A stretch of 64,000 bases of DNA from JABDEZ01 sp965276955 (GTDB lineage Bacteria > Bacteroidota > Bacteroidia > Chitinophagales > Chitinophagaceae): NCBI GenBank assembly GCA_965276955.1, contig CBDIBP010000006.1, forward strand, positions 18,826 through 82,825. The letters run 5' to 3'. The notes beneath the pieces were generated by a model. It worked only from the letters and a program-made list of their open reading frames with translations, was not told where the DNA came from and ran no database searches. Each line of letters starts with the position of its first letter. Position 1 is the stretch's first letter. The translations under genes and the position numbers were made by a program. Positions 26,357 through 34,968 of the stretch are shown piece by piece.

Positions 26357-26947
26357 TTGGCTGATACACCTCATATCATATTAGGCATTGACCCAGGCAC
26401 ACTCGTAATGGGCTATGGCTTACTTGCTGTGAACAAAAATAGCATTTCGCTGGTGGAAATGGGTGTACTTCATTTAGCTAAATACAAAGACCATGCTGAG
26501 CGCCTGGAACTGATATACCGAAAGATAGAAGGGCTGATAAAAATACACCAGCCTGCTGCCGTAGCCATTGAGGCGCCATTTTATGGAAAGAACGTGCAGA
26601 GTATGCTAAAACTGGGACGGGCCCAGGGCGTAGCCATTGCCGCAGCTATGGTAAGCGGGCTGCATACAGTAGAGTATGCACCTAAAAAGATAAAGCAAAG
26701 CATAACAGGAAAAGGCAACGCCACGAAAGAGCAAGTGTGGAAAATACTGCAGTATACCCTTAAATTTGAAGAAGATGTTCGCTTTACTGATGCTACAGAT
26801 GCACTTGCAGTAGCGGTATGCCACCACTACCAAAGCAAAATGCCAGTAGAGCAGCAAAAAACCGGGATAGCTACAGGCGTAGCAAAGAGCAAGAAGGCAA
26901 ATGGCTGGGAGGCATTCATAGCATCTAATCCGGAGCGGATAAGATAA
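26357..26947 (+). CDS. ruvC: Holliday junction resolvase RuvC
   Basis: This 196-residue nuclease resolves four-way DNA junctions with RuvAB. All four catalytic acids are present: D12 in LGIDPGT, E72 in VAIEAPFYG, D145 and D148 in FTDATDALAVAV. The C-terminal 25 residues are a lysine-rich extension. The start is an inferred TTG, because the first ATG falls after D12 and would remove it. No Shine-Dalgarno is visible. It is divergent from the flippase-like gene with 11 bases between start codons. Confidence 0.95.
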   Translation: MADTPHIILGIDPGTLVMGYGLLAVNKNSISLVEMGVLHLAKYKDHAERLELIYRKIEGLIKIHQPAAVAIEAPFYGKNVQSMLKLGRAQGVAIAAAMVSGLHTVEYAPKKIKQSITGKGNATKEQVWKILQYTLKFEEDVRFTDATDALAVAVCHHYQSKMPVEQQKTGIATGVAKSKKANGWEAFIASNPERIR

Positions 26948-27074
26948 TGTGGCATAACTGTAGCATTATAAGAATAAAATAATTATTTTTATGTGCTAAT
27001 TATTTTTAGTTCTTAAATTGCTTTAAAGAAAGCTTACCTTAAGTGTACAATTACTTTATATAAAGAAAGAGTTT

Positions 27075-27779
27075 ATGGCCGATTACAAAGCAAAAATATT
27101 GCTGGTAGAAGATGATCCGACGCTGAGTTACATAATAAGAGACAGTTTACAGAAGAATAATTTTGAAGTGGTACACTGCCCCGATGGTGAAAGTGCGTGG
27201 CAGCAATTCATGAAACACAATTTTGATATTTGCCTGCTTGATGTGATGTTGCCGAAGAAAGATGGCATATCTCTGGCAAACCAGATACGTACCAAAAATG
27301 AAGCTATCCCTATCATAATGCTTACCTCCAAGAACCTGGACGATGATAAGATAGCAGGTTTCAAGAGTGGTGCGGATGACTACATCACCAAACCGTTCAA
27401 CATGCAGGAGCTTATCCTGCGCCTTGAAGTGTTCCTGAAACGCAGTAAAAAGAAAGAAGACAACACGCCTACCCAATTTAAAATTGGGAATATGGATTTT
27501 GACTATACCAACCTGATGCTCAAGAGCCCTGAAGTAGAGCATCAGCTGACACAACGTGAGGCTGACCTGATACGCTACCTGTGCCTGAATGCTAACAGGG
27601 TGCTGAAACGCGATGAGATACTGATGAACGTATGGGGCAAGGACGATTATTTCCTGGGCCGCAGTATGGATGTATTCATTACCAAGGTGCGCAAGTACCT
27701 GAAAGACCAGCAAGGTGCGGAGCTGCAGACCATACACGGTATAGGGTTCAAATTTGCCTATACAGCACCTGTAGAATAA
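27075..27779 (+). CDS. OmpR-family response regulator
   Basis: This 234-residue regulator has a receiver (acidic D13/D14, phospho-acceptor D56 in ICLLDVMLP, T84, K106 in YITKPF) and a winged-helix DNA-binding domain (QLTQREADLIRYLCLNANRVL, FITKVRKYLKDQQGAELQTI). No kinase gene adjoins it. The unpaired sensor kinase at 15374 is a candidate partner, but only by exclusion within this window. A terminator follows. Confidence 0.93.
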   Translation: MADYKAKILLVEDDPTLSYIIRDSLQKNNFEVVHCPDGESAWQQFMKHNFDICLLDVMLPKKDGISLANQIRTKNEAIPIIMLTSKNLDDDKIAGFKSGADDYITKPFNMQELILRLEVFLKRSKKKEDNTPTQFKIGNMDFDYTNLMLKSPEVEHQLTQREADLIRYLCLNANRVLKRDEILMNVWGKDDYFLGRSMDVFITKVRKYLKDQQGAELQTIHGIGFKFAYTAPVE

Positions 27780-27803
27780 TAGCCACTACCAGCATTATAC
27801 AAG

Positions 27804-27839
27804 AAAAGGGCCGATGTTCATAGAACGCCGGCCCTTTTT
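27804..27839. terminator. Bidirectional terminator between the OmpR regulator and tsf
   Basis: aaaagggccg (27804-27813) pairs with cggccctttt (27829-27838) around a 15-base loop. A-rich left and T-rich right flanks let it serve both convergent genes. Confidence 0.8.
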
Positions 27840-27862
27840 AAATGTATGTTTCAGGAAATGTA

Positions 27863-28702
27863 CTATCCTATTGCTACACGTTTGAAATCAGTAACGGTAA
27901 GACCAGCTTCTACAGACTTAAGATATTCTGCAACTGTTTTACCATTGTCTTTTACGAACATCTGTGCAAGCAAGGTATTGTCTTTGAAGAATTTGTTCAT
28001 TTTACCAGCAGCTATTTTCTCAGCCATATCAGCTGGTTTGCCTTCTGCCATTACCTGCTCTACAGCTATCGCTTTTTCACGTGCTATCGTTTCAGGGGCA
28101 ATGCTGTCTGCATCTACAGCCAGCGGGTTCATTGCAGCTATCTGCATAGCTACATCTTTACCTGCAGCTATAATAGCTTCTGTAGGTGCGTGGTTCAAAG
28201 ATACCAGCACACCTATGCGGTAGCCTGCATGTATGTAAGGAACCACTGTAGGAGCAGTTACCAACTCATAACGCACGATATCGATCTTCTCACCGATACG
28301 GGCAACCTGCTCCATCAGTTTTTCACCAATGGTAGCACCCTGCATAGCAGCGCCTTTCAGCTCTTCTATGCTTGCAGCTTTAGTAGCCAAGGCTATGTCG
28401 GCTATTTCATTTGCAAAAGCTATAAAGTCATTGTTCTTAGAAACGAAATCGGTCTCAGCACTCAGGTTCACCACGATACCATAAGAATTATCAGCAGAAG
28501 CCCTGGCTACTGCAACGCCTTCTTTAGCATCACGGTCGCTGCGGTTAGCAGCTACCTTTTGTCCCTTCTTACGCAGGTAGTCGATCGCGCCTTCAAAGTC
28601 ACCTTCGCTTTCTGTAAGGGCCTTGCGGCAATCCATCATACCTGCACCAGTTTGCTGGCGCAATTTGTTCACATCTGCAGCTGATATAGTTACACTACTC
28701 AT
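27863..28702 (-). CDS. tsf: Translation elongation factor Ts
   Basis: This 279-residue factor exchanges GDP for GTP on EF-Tu. ISAADVNKLRQQTGAGMMDC, the N-terminal helix that contacts EF-Tu, and LSAETDFVSKN, the core signature, are both present. It is the last gene of the rplM-rpsI-rpsB-tsf block. A terminator between rpsB and tsf suggests that tsf is partly controlled separately. Confidence 0.97.
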   Translation of the reverse strand: MSSVTISAADVNKLRQQTGAGMMDCRKALTESEGDFEGAIDYLRKKGQKVAANRSDRDAKEGVAVARASADNSYGIVVNLSAETDFVSKNNDFIAFANEIADIALATKAASIEELKGAAMQGATIGEKLMEQVARIGEKIDIVRYELVTAPTVVPYIHAGYRIGVLVSLNHAPTEAIIAAGKDVAMQIAAMNPLAVDADSIAPETIAREKAIAVEQVMAEGKPADMAEKIAAGKMNKFFKDNTLLAQMFVKDNGKTVAEYLKSVEAGLTVTDFKRVAIG

Positions 28703-28760
28703 TATTACCTATTTTAAATTTTAAAGTTTCAATTAAGGGTGCAAAAGTCGTTAATTATGT

Positions 28761-28786
28761 TTAAAGCCCCAAAAAAGGGGCTTTAA
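28761..28786 (-). terminator. Terminator/attenuator between rpsB and tsf
   Basis: A perfect 10-base stem (ttaaagcccc, 28761-28770, with ggggctttaa, 28777-28786) lies in the rpsB-tsf gap. Tails on both sides are A/T-rich but the T-run is short, so partial read-through into tsf is plausible. Confidence 0.75.
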
Positions 28787-28813
28787 AATACTATTAATAA
28801 AAATGCATTGTGC

Positions 28814-29068
28814 TTAGTGCTTCACAGGGGGCCTGCTGCCACCGCCACCTGGGCGATTGCCACCTGGACCACCTGGACGGCTGCCACCACCACCTGGGCG
28901 ATTGCCACCCGGACCACCTGGACGGTTGCCACCGCCACCTGGACGGTTGCCACCCGGACCACCCGGACGGTTGCCACCACCTGGACGATTGCCTGCGCCA
29001 CCAGCACCTGGGGCACCTGCTGCTGCACCACGGCCTGCGCCACGGCGACCACGGCCACCTTTGCCACC
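28814..29068 (-). repeat. Tandem GGxGGNRPGG coding repeat in the rpsB tail
   Basis: The 3' end of rpsB consists of short GC-rich tandem units coding NRPGGPGG and NRPGGGG, alternating about seven times and ending GGGGSRPPVKH. The repeats generate long open frames on the other strands here, which are artefacts. Confidence 0.9.
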
Positions 29069-29851
29069 TTCTTCTTCTTCGTTCATCTCTAAACCACGGT
29101 TGCGGCCTTCGAAACTATCGTCGTTAGATGCGTTGTCGTCTTCGTTCTCCTTGTTTTGTGCACGCTCCTGCAGGCCTTCCATAATAGCGGCTGTCAGGTA
29201 GTTAGTGATGATAGCTATAGATTTTGTAGCATCATCATTTGCTGGTATAGCAAAGTCAACTTTAGTAGGATCGCTGTTAGTATCTACCATAGCAAGTGTA
29301 GTAATACCCAGGCGTTTTGCCTCTGCAAGTGCTATATGCTCATGGCTGATATCTACCATGAAAAGAGCGGCAGGTGTACGGCCCATTTGGCTGATACCAC
29401 CCAATACTTTTTCCATTTTTTCTTTACTGCGGGTCAGGGTCAGACGCTCTTTCTTGGTAACGCTGTCCATGGTACCATCTTGCAGCATTTTTTCAATGCT
29501 CAACATCTTCTTTACACTCTTGCGTATAGTTTGGAAGTTGGTAAGCATACCACCCAACCAGCGTTCTGTAACAAAAGGCATATTTACTTTAGCAGCAGCT
29601 TCTGCTACTATTTCTTTAGCCTGTTTTTTTGTAGCTACGAACATGATCTTCTTACCACTTTTAGCTATAGATTTCATTGCAGCTGCAGCTTCGTCCAGGC
29701 CATCTATGGTCTTGTTCAGATCTATGATGTGTATACCGTTCTTTTCTGCAAAGATGTACGGCAACATTTTTGGGTTCCATTTTTTCTTAAGGTGCCCGAA
29801 ATGCACACCAGCTTCCAGTAGTTGCTGATGTAATGTTTTATTATCTTCCAT
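28814..29851 (-). CDS. rpsB: Ribosomal protein S2 with a long Gly/Arg/Pro-rich C-terminal tail
   Basis: Starting at MEDNKTLHQQLLEAGVHFGH gives 345 residues; the open frame runs 16 codons upstream without conservation. Residues 1-235 are ordinary S2 (LKKKWNPKMLPYIFAEKNGI, ERWLGGMLTNFQTIRKSV, DISHEHIALAEAKRLGI). S2 normally ends near here. This one adds an acidic linker (236-261, ending EMNEEEEGG) and then about 84 residues of Gly, Arg and Pro (GGRGRRGAGRGAAAG, then repeated NRPGGPGG and NRPGGGG). The tail should be flexible and positively charged; function unknown. It is co-transcribed with rpsI upstream. Confidence 0.95.
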   Translation of the reverse strand: MEDNKTLHQQLLEAGVHFGHLKKKWNPKMLPYIFAEKNGIHIIDLNKTIDGLDEAAAAMKSIAKSGKKIMFVATKKQAKEIVAEAAAKVNMPFVTERWLGGMLTNFQTIRKSVKKMLSIEKMLQDGTMDSVTKKERLTLTRSKEKMEKVLGGISQMGRTPAALFMVDISHEHIALAEAKRLGITTLAMVDTNSDPTKVDFAIPANDDATKSIAIITNYLTAAIMEGLQERAQNKENEDDNASNDDSFEGRNRGLEMNEEEEGGKGGRGRRGAGRGAAAGAPGAGGAGNRPGGGNRPGGPGGNRPGGGGNRPGGPGGNRPGGGGSRPGGPGGNRPGGGGSRPPVKH

Positions 29852-29899
29852 TTGAATGTTTTCTTGTTGGTTAAAAAATAAAAGGATACAACTCCACAA

Positions 29900-30292
29900 T
29901 TAACGTTTAGAGAACTGGAAGCTACGACGTGCTTTCGCCTTACCAAATTTCTTGCGTTCTACCATACGGCTGTCTCTCGTCATCAGGCCTTCTTTCTTCA
30001 ACGCAGGACGATATTCTTCGTTAACCTGGCAAAGTGCGCGGGCAATAGCCATCTTTATAGCTTCTGCCTGCCCTTTAGGGCCACCACCTTTTACGTTTAC
30101 CACAACATCAAAACTTGTAGCAGCACCTTCTATGGTCTTCATAGGAAGCTCTACCTGGTTTTGCAGGTACATGATAGTAAAGTAAGACTTGTATTCTTTT
30201 TCATTGACCGTAATATTACCGGTACCTTTACTAAGGTATACGCGCGCTACGGCTTCTTTACGGCGACCAACGGCATTTTTCTGTTTTTCCAT
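29900..30292 (-). CDS. rpsI: Ribosomal protein S9
   Basis: This 130-residue small-subunit protein shows the S9 signatures AVGRRKEAVARVYLSKG near the start, GGGPKGQAEAIKMAIARAL in the middle, and the invariant basic end GKAKARRSFQFSKR that reaches the decoding centre. It follows rplM by 54 bases, the standard L13-S9 pair, and precedes rpsB. Confidence 0.97.
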   Translation of the reverse strand: MEKQKNAVGRRKEAVARVYLSKGTGNITVNEKEYKSYFTIMYLQNQVELPMKTIEGAATSFDVVVNVKGGGPKGQAEAIKMAIARALCQVNEEYRPALKKEGLMTRDSRMVERKKFGKAKARRSFQFSKR

Positions 30293-30346
30293 TTAATATA
30301 ATGGTGTTATACTTTTTATGATAACCCTGTAAATACGGGGCCGGAA

Positions 30347-30790
30347 TTAAAATTTAAGATCAATTGGTGTTTGTGCCTTGTGCGGATGCTCAGAACCTTC
30401 GTAAACGAAAAGTTTCTTGTACATAGCGCGACCCAGGCGATTTTTAGGCAACATACCTTTTACAGCACGCTCTATCATCAGGTTAGGACGACGGCCTATC
30501 ATTTCCTTAGCCATTTCTACTTTTTGGCCACCCGGATATCCTGTGTAGGTGATGTAGTCCTTATCTGCCATTTTGTTACCTGTAAGGATAACTTTGTTAG
30601 AATTAAGTACGATCACATAATCGCCACAGTCGAAGTGAGGAGTATAGTATACTTTGTTCTTGCCACGCAGTATAGACGCGACCCTTGAACTCATACGGCC
30701 AAGGCTCTGGTTGGTAGCATCAACTACATACCATTTGCGCTGAACGATCTTTTCGTTTGCTGATTGTGTTTTAAAACTGAGATGTCTCAT
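30347..30790 (-). CDS. rplM: Ribosomal protein L13
   Basis: This 147-residue large-subunit protein is the first gene of the block. WYVVDATNQSLGRMSSRVAS, HFDCGDYVIVLNSNKV, YTGYPGG and AVKGMLPKNRLGRAMYKKLF are the L13 landmarks. A promoter-like pair lies 80-110 bases upstream. Confidence 0.97.
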   Translation of the reverse strand: MRHLSFKTQSANEKIVQRKWYVVDATNQSLGRMSSRVASILRGKNKVYYTPHFDCGDYVIVLNSNKVILTGNKMADKDYITYTGYPGGQKVEMAKEMIGRRPNLMIERAVKGMLPKNRLGRAMYKKLFVYEGSEHPHKAQTPIDLKF

Positions 30791-30870
30791 TTCTTGATTT
30801 AAATATTTTCTCTTTGGGGTTTACCCGTAGCAGCTTTTACTGGTATACAGGTATAAAAAAAATTGGACTG

Positions 30871-30901
30871 CGAAGGTAAAGGCGTGACTTTTAATCACCA
30901 A
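30871..30901 (-). promoter_or_regulatory. Probable promoter of the rplM-rpsI-rpsB-tsf block
   Basis: Read on the minus strand, TTG (30899-30901) is followed by a 20-base spacer and TACCTTCG (30871-30878), one base from the TAnnTTTG consensus and with the expected -33/-7 spacing. It lies about 80 bases before the rplM start. Confidence 0.6.
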
Positions 30902-31006
30902 ATAATTTATGATGTTTTTTTATGAAAACATCATAACAGATTGATTTTCAATAAATAAATAGTAAAAAAAATTTTATTGAGTGAAAAATATACTCTATTT
31001 GAGTAT

Positions 31007-31036
31007 AAAAAGGCTGCCCTATAAGGCAGCCTTTTT
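31007..31036. terminator. Strong terminator downstream of the GH16 gene
   Basis: aaaaaggctgcc (31007-31018) pairs with ggcagccttttt (31025-31036) around a six-base loop. The A-run on the left makes it a good terminator for the minus-strand GH16 gene; it would also work on the plus strand. Confidence 0.9.
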
Positions 31037-31066
31037 TACAAAGTAGATTTGGAATCTAAGCTTCGA

Positions 31067-32947
31067 TTAAATACTGACTAATTTAACATTAAATTGCTTA
31101 TTGTTAAATCGTACTTTTAATAAGTATACACCTGGAGCATTTGTTTTTGGAACATATATATTTCTTGTGCCTAAAGTTTCATTTGTTGTATTGTACTTCC
31201 AGCATTCTTTTCCAAGTGTATTATATAAAACAGCTGACATTTCAGTTGTTACCATTCTACTTAGAGATATCTTCCAGCCAGATAAAGATGGGTTGGGATT
31301 TACAACAATTTGATCTATACTATTTACAGAACTATCGCTATTAACATCTGCATTTTCAATACCAAGCCCATTAAAATTATTGACATTATCATAGCTTTTA
31401 TCATTTATTTCGCTATTACCTTTTCCATTGTTACGACTATTTGGCATTTTATTTAATAAAAAACTGGCACTATCAGTAGTCCCGCATTCATTAGTAGCGG
31501 AAATATGCCATGCGAGGGTAGGCGTAGTAGATACATAATATACTTGCGTACCTGTATACGTAGTAAATGAAGGTGGTGTATAGTTAGAGCTGAGATACCA
31601 AGTGTACGTTGCATAGGGATCAAGATCCATACTTGGTATTGTTAATATGTTTGTGTAGTGCCCCAAGTGTAATGGCCCTTGCACATCCTTAAAGTAAGGT
31701 GCTAAAGGAGGTCCTAATGTTATTGGAAGCATGTAGGATGAGCTTGTACAGCCTGCAGGGACTGTTCCATTATTATCTACAGAGACCCAGCCTGTTCCCT
31801 TTAAGAATAAAGGATGTAAGGTTAGTTGATTGCCAATTAGCGATACAAATTTGAAATTATCTGAATAGTGCCATGAGATATTCGAAACATCTTCACCAAA
31901 AACAGTGTATACAACATCATTACCTAAGCTGCAAATGGTCTTGGGCCCTTGAATATTGACACACAAATCGCTGTAGCCACTTTCAATCAAACCTTCTCTC
32001 TGATATATTCTTAAATAATCAACCTCAGTTATTTGATCATTAATAAAGTTCGAAATATTAGAGCCGGGGTCTACTGCTGCTGTTAATCTCATTGTATGAT
32101 CTAGATCCCACGGGTAAGCTGACGCTATACTATAGTCTCCTGTATACGGTGCAACACAATTCGCTGGAGTTATTGCGTTGGCAATTGAATTATCTAAATA
32201 ATAAAGACTTGATGGATCATTATATGACGCATTATATTCTAATTTACTAAAAGTTAATTGAAGTACACCGTCTTTGTAAGCCTGAATGAAATATGGATCC
32301 CATATCCATGTCAGCACATGAAAGTTCGCAGTATAGTCACCTGTCGCAGTTGCATCCAGGCTTAGTTCGGGTGCATTTAGCGGAAAAATGTGTGTATGGT
32401 AATTCATTGTAGCATTAGCGGAGGTGCCATCTCCATATTCCAGCATATCCATCTCACTTGCAGGTGCCCCAATTTGGTCCCAAAGCCAAAAAGTTGTATG
32501 AGACCCTATCGCACCAGACATTTTAGCTCGCATCTCAAATTTGCCATATTTGAATTGGTGCAGCGAATATATAATAGCAGAAGTAAAATTTGTGGTAAGG
32601 GATGTCATCGAATTGGGATCATTAGCATCTGTTAACCCGGTAATTGTTGTAGGTTGATACCTCTCAACTAACTTACAAGTACCATTACTAACTACAACAT
32701 TCACATCTTCATCAATTGAGGAATTATTTTCATTCCTTCGGCTAATACAACTAGCACAACCTTCTGGGTTGTACGTGTACCATTTAGTCGCGTCAATTAC
32801 AGAACCATCAAATTCATCATAAAATATTAATTTCCAATCATCTGAACGGCATTTATCATCACCAGCATTCAAATGTTCTGATGTTTGTGCTTTTAATAAA
32901 AAATGCACAAGCATCATAATCGCAATAAGATAAAGTTTTCTATTCAT
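31067..32947 (-). CDS. GH16-family glycoside hydrolase, T9SS type A cargo
   Basis: This 626-residue protein has a signal peptide (YLIAIMMLVHFLLKAQT). WKLIFYDEFDGSVIDATKW opens a GH16 fold, and E165-M-D167-M-L-E170 is the ExDxxE catalytic motif, with E165 and E170 as nucleophile and acid/base. GH16 enzymes cut beta-1,3/1,4-glucans and galactans; which one is not decidable here. After about residue 320 come Ig-like segments, then a type A sorting domain (VNPNPSLSGWKISLS, APGVYLLKVRFNN). The DNA is visibly more AT-rich than its neighbours and the flanking gene is beheaded, suggesting recent transfer. It has no SusC/SusD partners. Confidence 0.88.
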   Translation of the reverse strand: MNRKLYLIAIMMLVHFLLKAQTSEHLNAGDDKCRSDDWKLIFYDEFDGSVIDATKWYTYNPEGCASCISRRNENNSSIDEDVNVVVSNGTCKLVERYQPTTITGLTDANDPNSMTSLTTNFTSAIIYSLHQFKYGKFEMRAKMSGAIGSHTTFWLWDQIGAPASEMDMLEYGDGTSANATMNYHTHIFPLNAPELSLDATATGDYTANFHVLTWIWDPYFIQAYKDGVLQLTFSKLEYNASYNDPSSLYYLDNSIANAITPANCVAPYTGDYSIASAYPWDLDHTMRLTAAVDPGSNISNFINDQITEVDYLRIYQREGLIESGYSDLCVNIQGPKTICSLGNDVVYTVFGEDVSNISWHYSDNFKFVSLIGNQLTLHPLFLKGTGWVSVDNNGTVPAGCTSSSYMLPITLGPPLAPYFKDVQGPLHLGHYTNILTIPSMDLDPYATYTWYLSSNYTPPSFTTYTGTQVYYVSTTPTLAWHISATNECGTTDSASFLLNKMPNSRNNGKGNSEINDKSYDNVNNFNGLGIENADVNSDSSVNSIDQIVVNPNPSLSGWKISLSRMVTTEMSAVLYNTLGKECWKYNTTNETLGTRNIYVPKTNAPGVYLLKVRFNNKQFNVKLVSI

Positions 32948-33103
32948 AAATTTTTTTTCAAAAGTAATGATTTATTTCCATATATTAGTATCTATACCCC
33001 AATAAGGGGAATGAATTTTTTAACAATTATTTCATGGTTTTTTCTTATGGATTGATTTTCATCTGTTTAACATTTAAATAAATCATATTAATTTAATAAC
33101 CAG

Positions 33104-33505
33104 GTGCCGAGGCTATACGTACTAACGGCTGTAGCTACAAATAATAACGGATATACAAGCACCAGCGCTATATATGTAGCTGTCACCAATATACCTGATA
33201 GTATAGATTTGTCTGGAACATATGCGCGATCTTCAAACAGCCAAAAGGCGACCATAACTAAAAAAGCACGTGGTTTATATGTTACCGACAATGTAGGGGG
33301 CGTGGTGCCTCCATCGGCAGCAGTTGTGCCCGCAGCTTTCGCACAACTGGACAGCACAACGTTAGTATTACCAACACAGCCTACAGGTGAAGGCCCCTTG
33401 TCTGCAAGCAATATGACCCTGAGTTATGGGCCGCCAATTACCATAAGCTATGTAGTTATCAATGGTGCATTTGGTACCTCCACCAGAACATTTGTAAAAC
33501 AATAA
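33104..33505 (+). pseudogene. Beheaded C-terminal part of a BT_2262-like surface lipoprotein
   Basis: The frame opens at about 33092 after a stop, with a GTG at 33104, and encodes 133 residues: RLYVLTAVATNNNGYTSTSA, IPDSIDLSGTYARSSNSQKA, RGLYVTDNVGG. This is the Ig-like strand plus C-terminal barrel seen in the second half of Bacteroidota BT_2262-type lipoproteins. No signal peptide or N-terminal domain remains, and the upstream bases are the AT-rich flank of the GH16 gene. It is most simply a truncated gene. The OmpA-like gene starts 15 bases after its stop. Confidence 0.55.
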
Positions 33506-33520
33506 CTAAAACTGACTTGT

Positions 33521-34909
33521 ATGAAAATAAGACTATTTATACTATTCATGTTGTCCTCATCGGGTACAGCTTTTGCCCAGCTGCAAGGCTTTGGTGTTCA
33601 TTTTGGCCTCAACGACTTTTATGGGCCACAAACGGGAAATTATTTTCTTAATGACCAACCCAATATTACTTATAAGCCTGATAATGCAAAACCCGACACA
33701 TCTACACGAAAGGCCTTGTTATGGCAGCCTATGGTTAGGGTCACGTACTGGTTCCAGCTGAATAAACATTTCGATATTAACCTGGGCCTTACGCTGGCGG
33801 ACTTACAATACCCTACTTCAAAAAAGGACTCGGCATACATTTACCGTACGGTGGATGACTATGGCAGAAGGAATGATAAATTGCTTACGGAGCTTGATGC
33901 CCGTATCAATTATAACATTCTTGAAAAAAGAAAGTATATAGCCGATCCTTACATTTTTGCCGGCTTAACGGGCTCGTATCATCCCAGCTATTTTGGATTT
34001 GATGTACCTGTAGGCATAGGTGTCAATCTAAACCTCGTGAAGAAGCAGCAAGTATATTTTAACATTGAGGCTGGCTACAAAGCGGCAATAACCAACAACG
34101 ATTATGACCACTTGCAATACACAGCAGGTGTAGTATATTGGTTCAAACCACGATATAGAAAGGTTGAAGTGCTAACTGAGAATGTAGTGGCTGCGCCCGT
34201 ACCCGATATGGACAACGACGGCGTACCCGACAGCCTGGATAAATGCCCCACCATACCTGGGCTTGCAGAATATAACGGCTGCCCTGATACGGACGGCGAC
34301 GGTGTGCCGGATAACCTGGATAAGTGCCCTCTGGTGCCCGGCCTGAAAGCATTTGACGGATGCCCCGATACTGATGGCGATGGCATACCTGACAACCTGG
34401 ACAAGTGCCCGTATGTAGCGGGAACAGCGGAGTATAATGGTTGCCCGCCACCTGACCGCGACCATGATGGTGTGCTGGACAATGTAGACAAGTGCCCAGA
34501 CGAACCGGGCCCGGCATCTAACTTTGGATGCCCGGTGATACAAAAGGAAGTGATAGAGCTGGTTGAAAAAGCAGCGCGCTCAGTATACTTTGAAGAAGGC
34601 AAAGCAGTACTGAAAAAAGTATCGTATAAGAGCCTGGATAAAATAGTAAAAGTAATGCAGGATAATCCGAAATTGTTTGTTGACATTTCGGGATATACAG
34701 ACTCTCTGGGTAGCGATGAGCGCAATATAAAACTGAGTGACGACAGAGCGAACGTGTGCAGAGCCTACCTGACCGATAAGGGTGTAGCTGCCGACCGCAT
34801 AACCGCTAAAGGATATGGCAAAGCTGACGCTGTAGCAACGAACAAAACAGCACTGGGCCGTGCGCAGAACAGGCGTACAGAATTCAAGCTTCGCAACTTT
34901 GCGAAATAA
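33521..34909 (+). CDS. OmpA-family outer-membrane protein with thrombospondin type 3 repeats
   Basis: This 462-residue protein has a signal peptide ending GTAFAQ. Residues about 20-215 look like a membrane beta-barrel (PMVRVTYWFQLNKHFDINLG, QYTAGVVYWFKPRYR). Four calcium-binding TSP3 repeats follow (DMDNDGVPDSLDKCP, DTDGDGVPDNLDKCP, DTDGDGIPDNLDKCP, DRDHDGVLDNVDKCP). The C-terminal OmpA domain has DISGYTDSLGSDERNIKLSD and RAYLTDKGVAADRITAKGYG, which binds peptidoglycan. It should tie the outer membrane to the wall. A bidirectional terminator follows. Confidence 0.93.
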   Translation: MKIRLFILFMLSSSGTAFAQLQGFGVHFGLNDFYGPQTGNYFLNDQPNITYKPDNAKPDTSTRKALLWQPMVRVTYWFQLNKHFDINLGLTLADLQYPTSKKDSAYIYRTVDDYGRRNDKLLTELDARINYNILEKRKYIADPYIFAGLTGSYHPSYFGFDVPVGIGVNLNLVKKQQVYFNIEAGYKAAITNNDYDHLQYTAGVVYWFKPRYRKVEVLTENVVAAPVPDMDNDGVPDSLDKCPTIPGLAEYNGCPDTDGDGVPDNLDKCPLVPGLKAFDGCPDTDGDGIPDNLDKCPYVAGTAEYNGCPPPDRDHDGVLDNVDKCPDEPGPASNFGCPVIQKEVIELVEKAARSVYFEEGKAVLKKVSYKSLDKIVKVMQDNPKLFVDISGYTDSLGSDERNIKLSDDRANVCRAYLTDKGVAADRITAKGYGKADAVATNKTALGRAQNRRTEFKLRNFAK

Positions 34910-34927
34910 TTGAAAAGATAGAACTAC

Positions 34928-34957
34928 AAAAAATGCTGCTCTTTGAGCAGCATTTTT
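34928..34957. terminator. Bidirectional terminator between the OmpA-like and M2 peptidase genes
   Basis: aaaaatgctgct (34929-34940) pairs with agcagcattttt (34946-34957) around a five-base loop, with A and T flanks suited to both convergent genes. Confidence 0.9.
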
Positions 34958-34968
34958 CGTTTGTACCG

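Noticed and set aside
28808..29127. Plus-strand Cys/His-rich and Pro-rich frames
   Set aside because: Mirror images of the Gly/Arg/Pro repeat at the end of rpsB.
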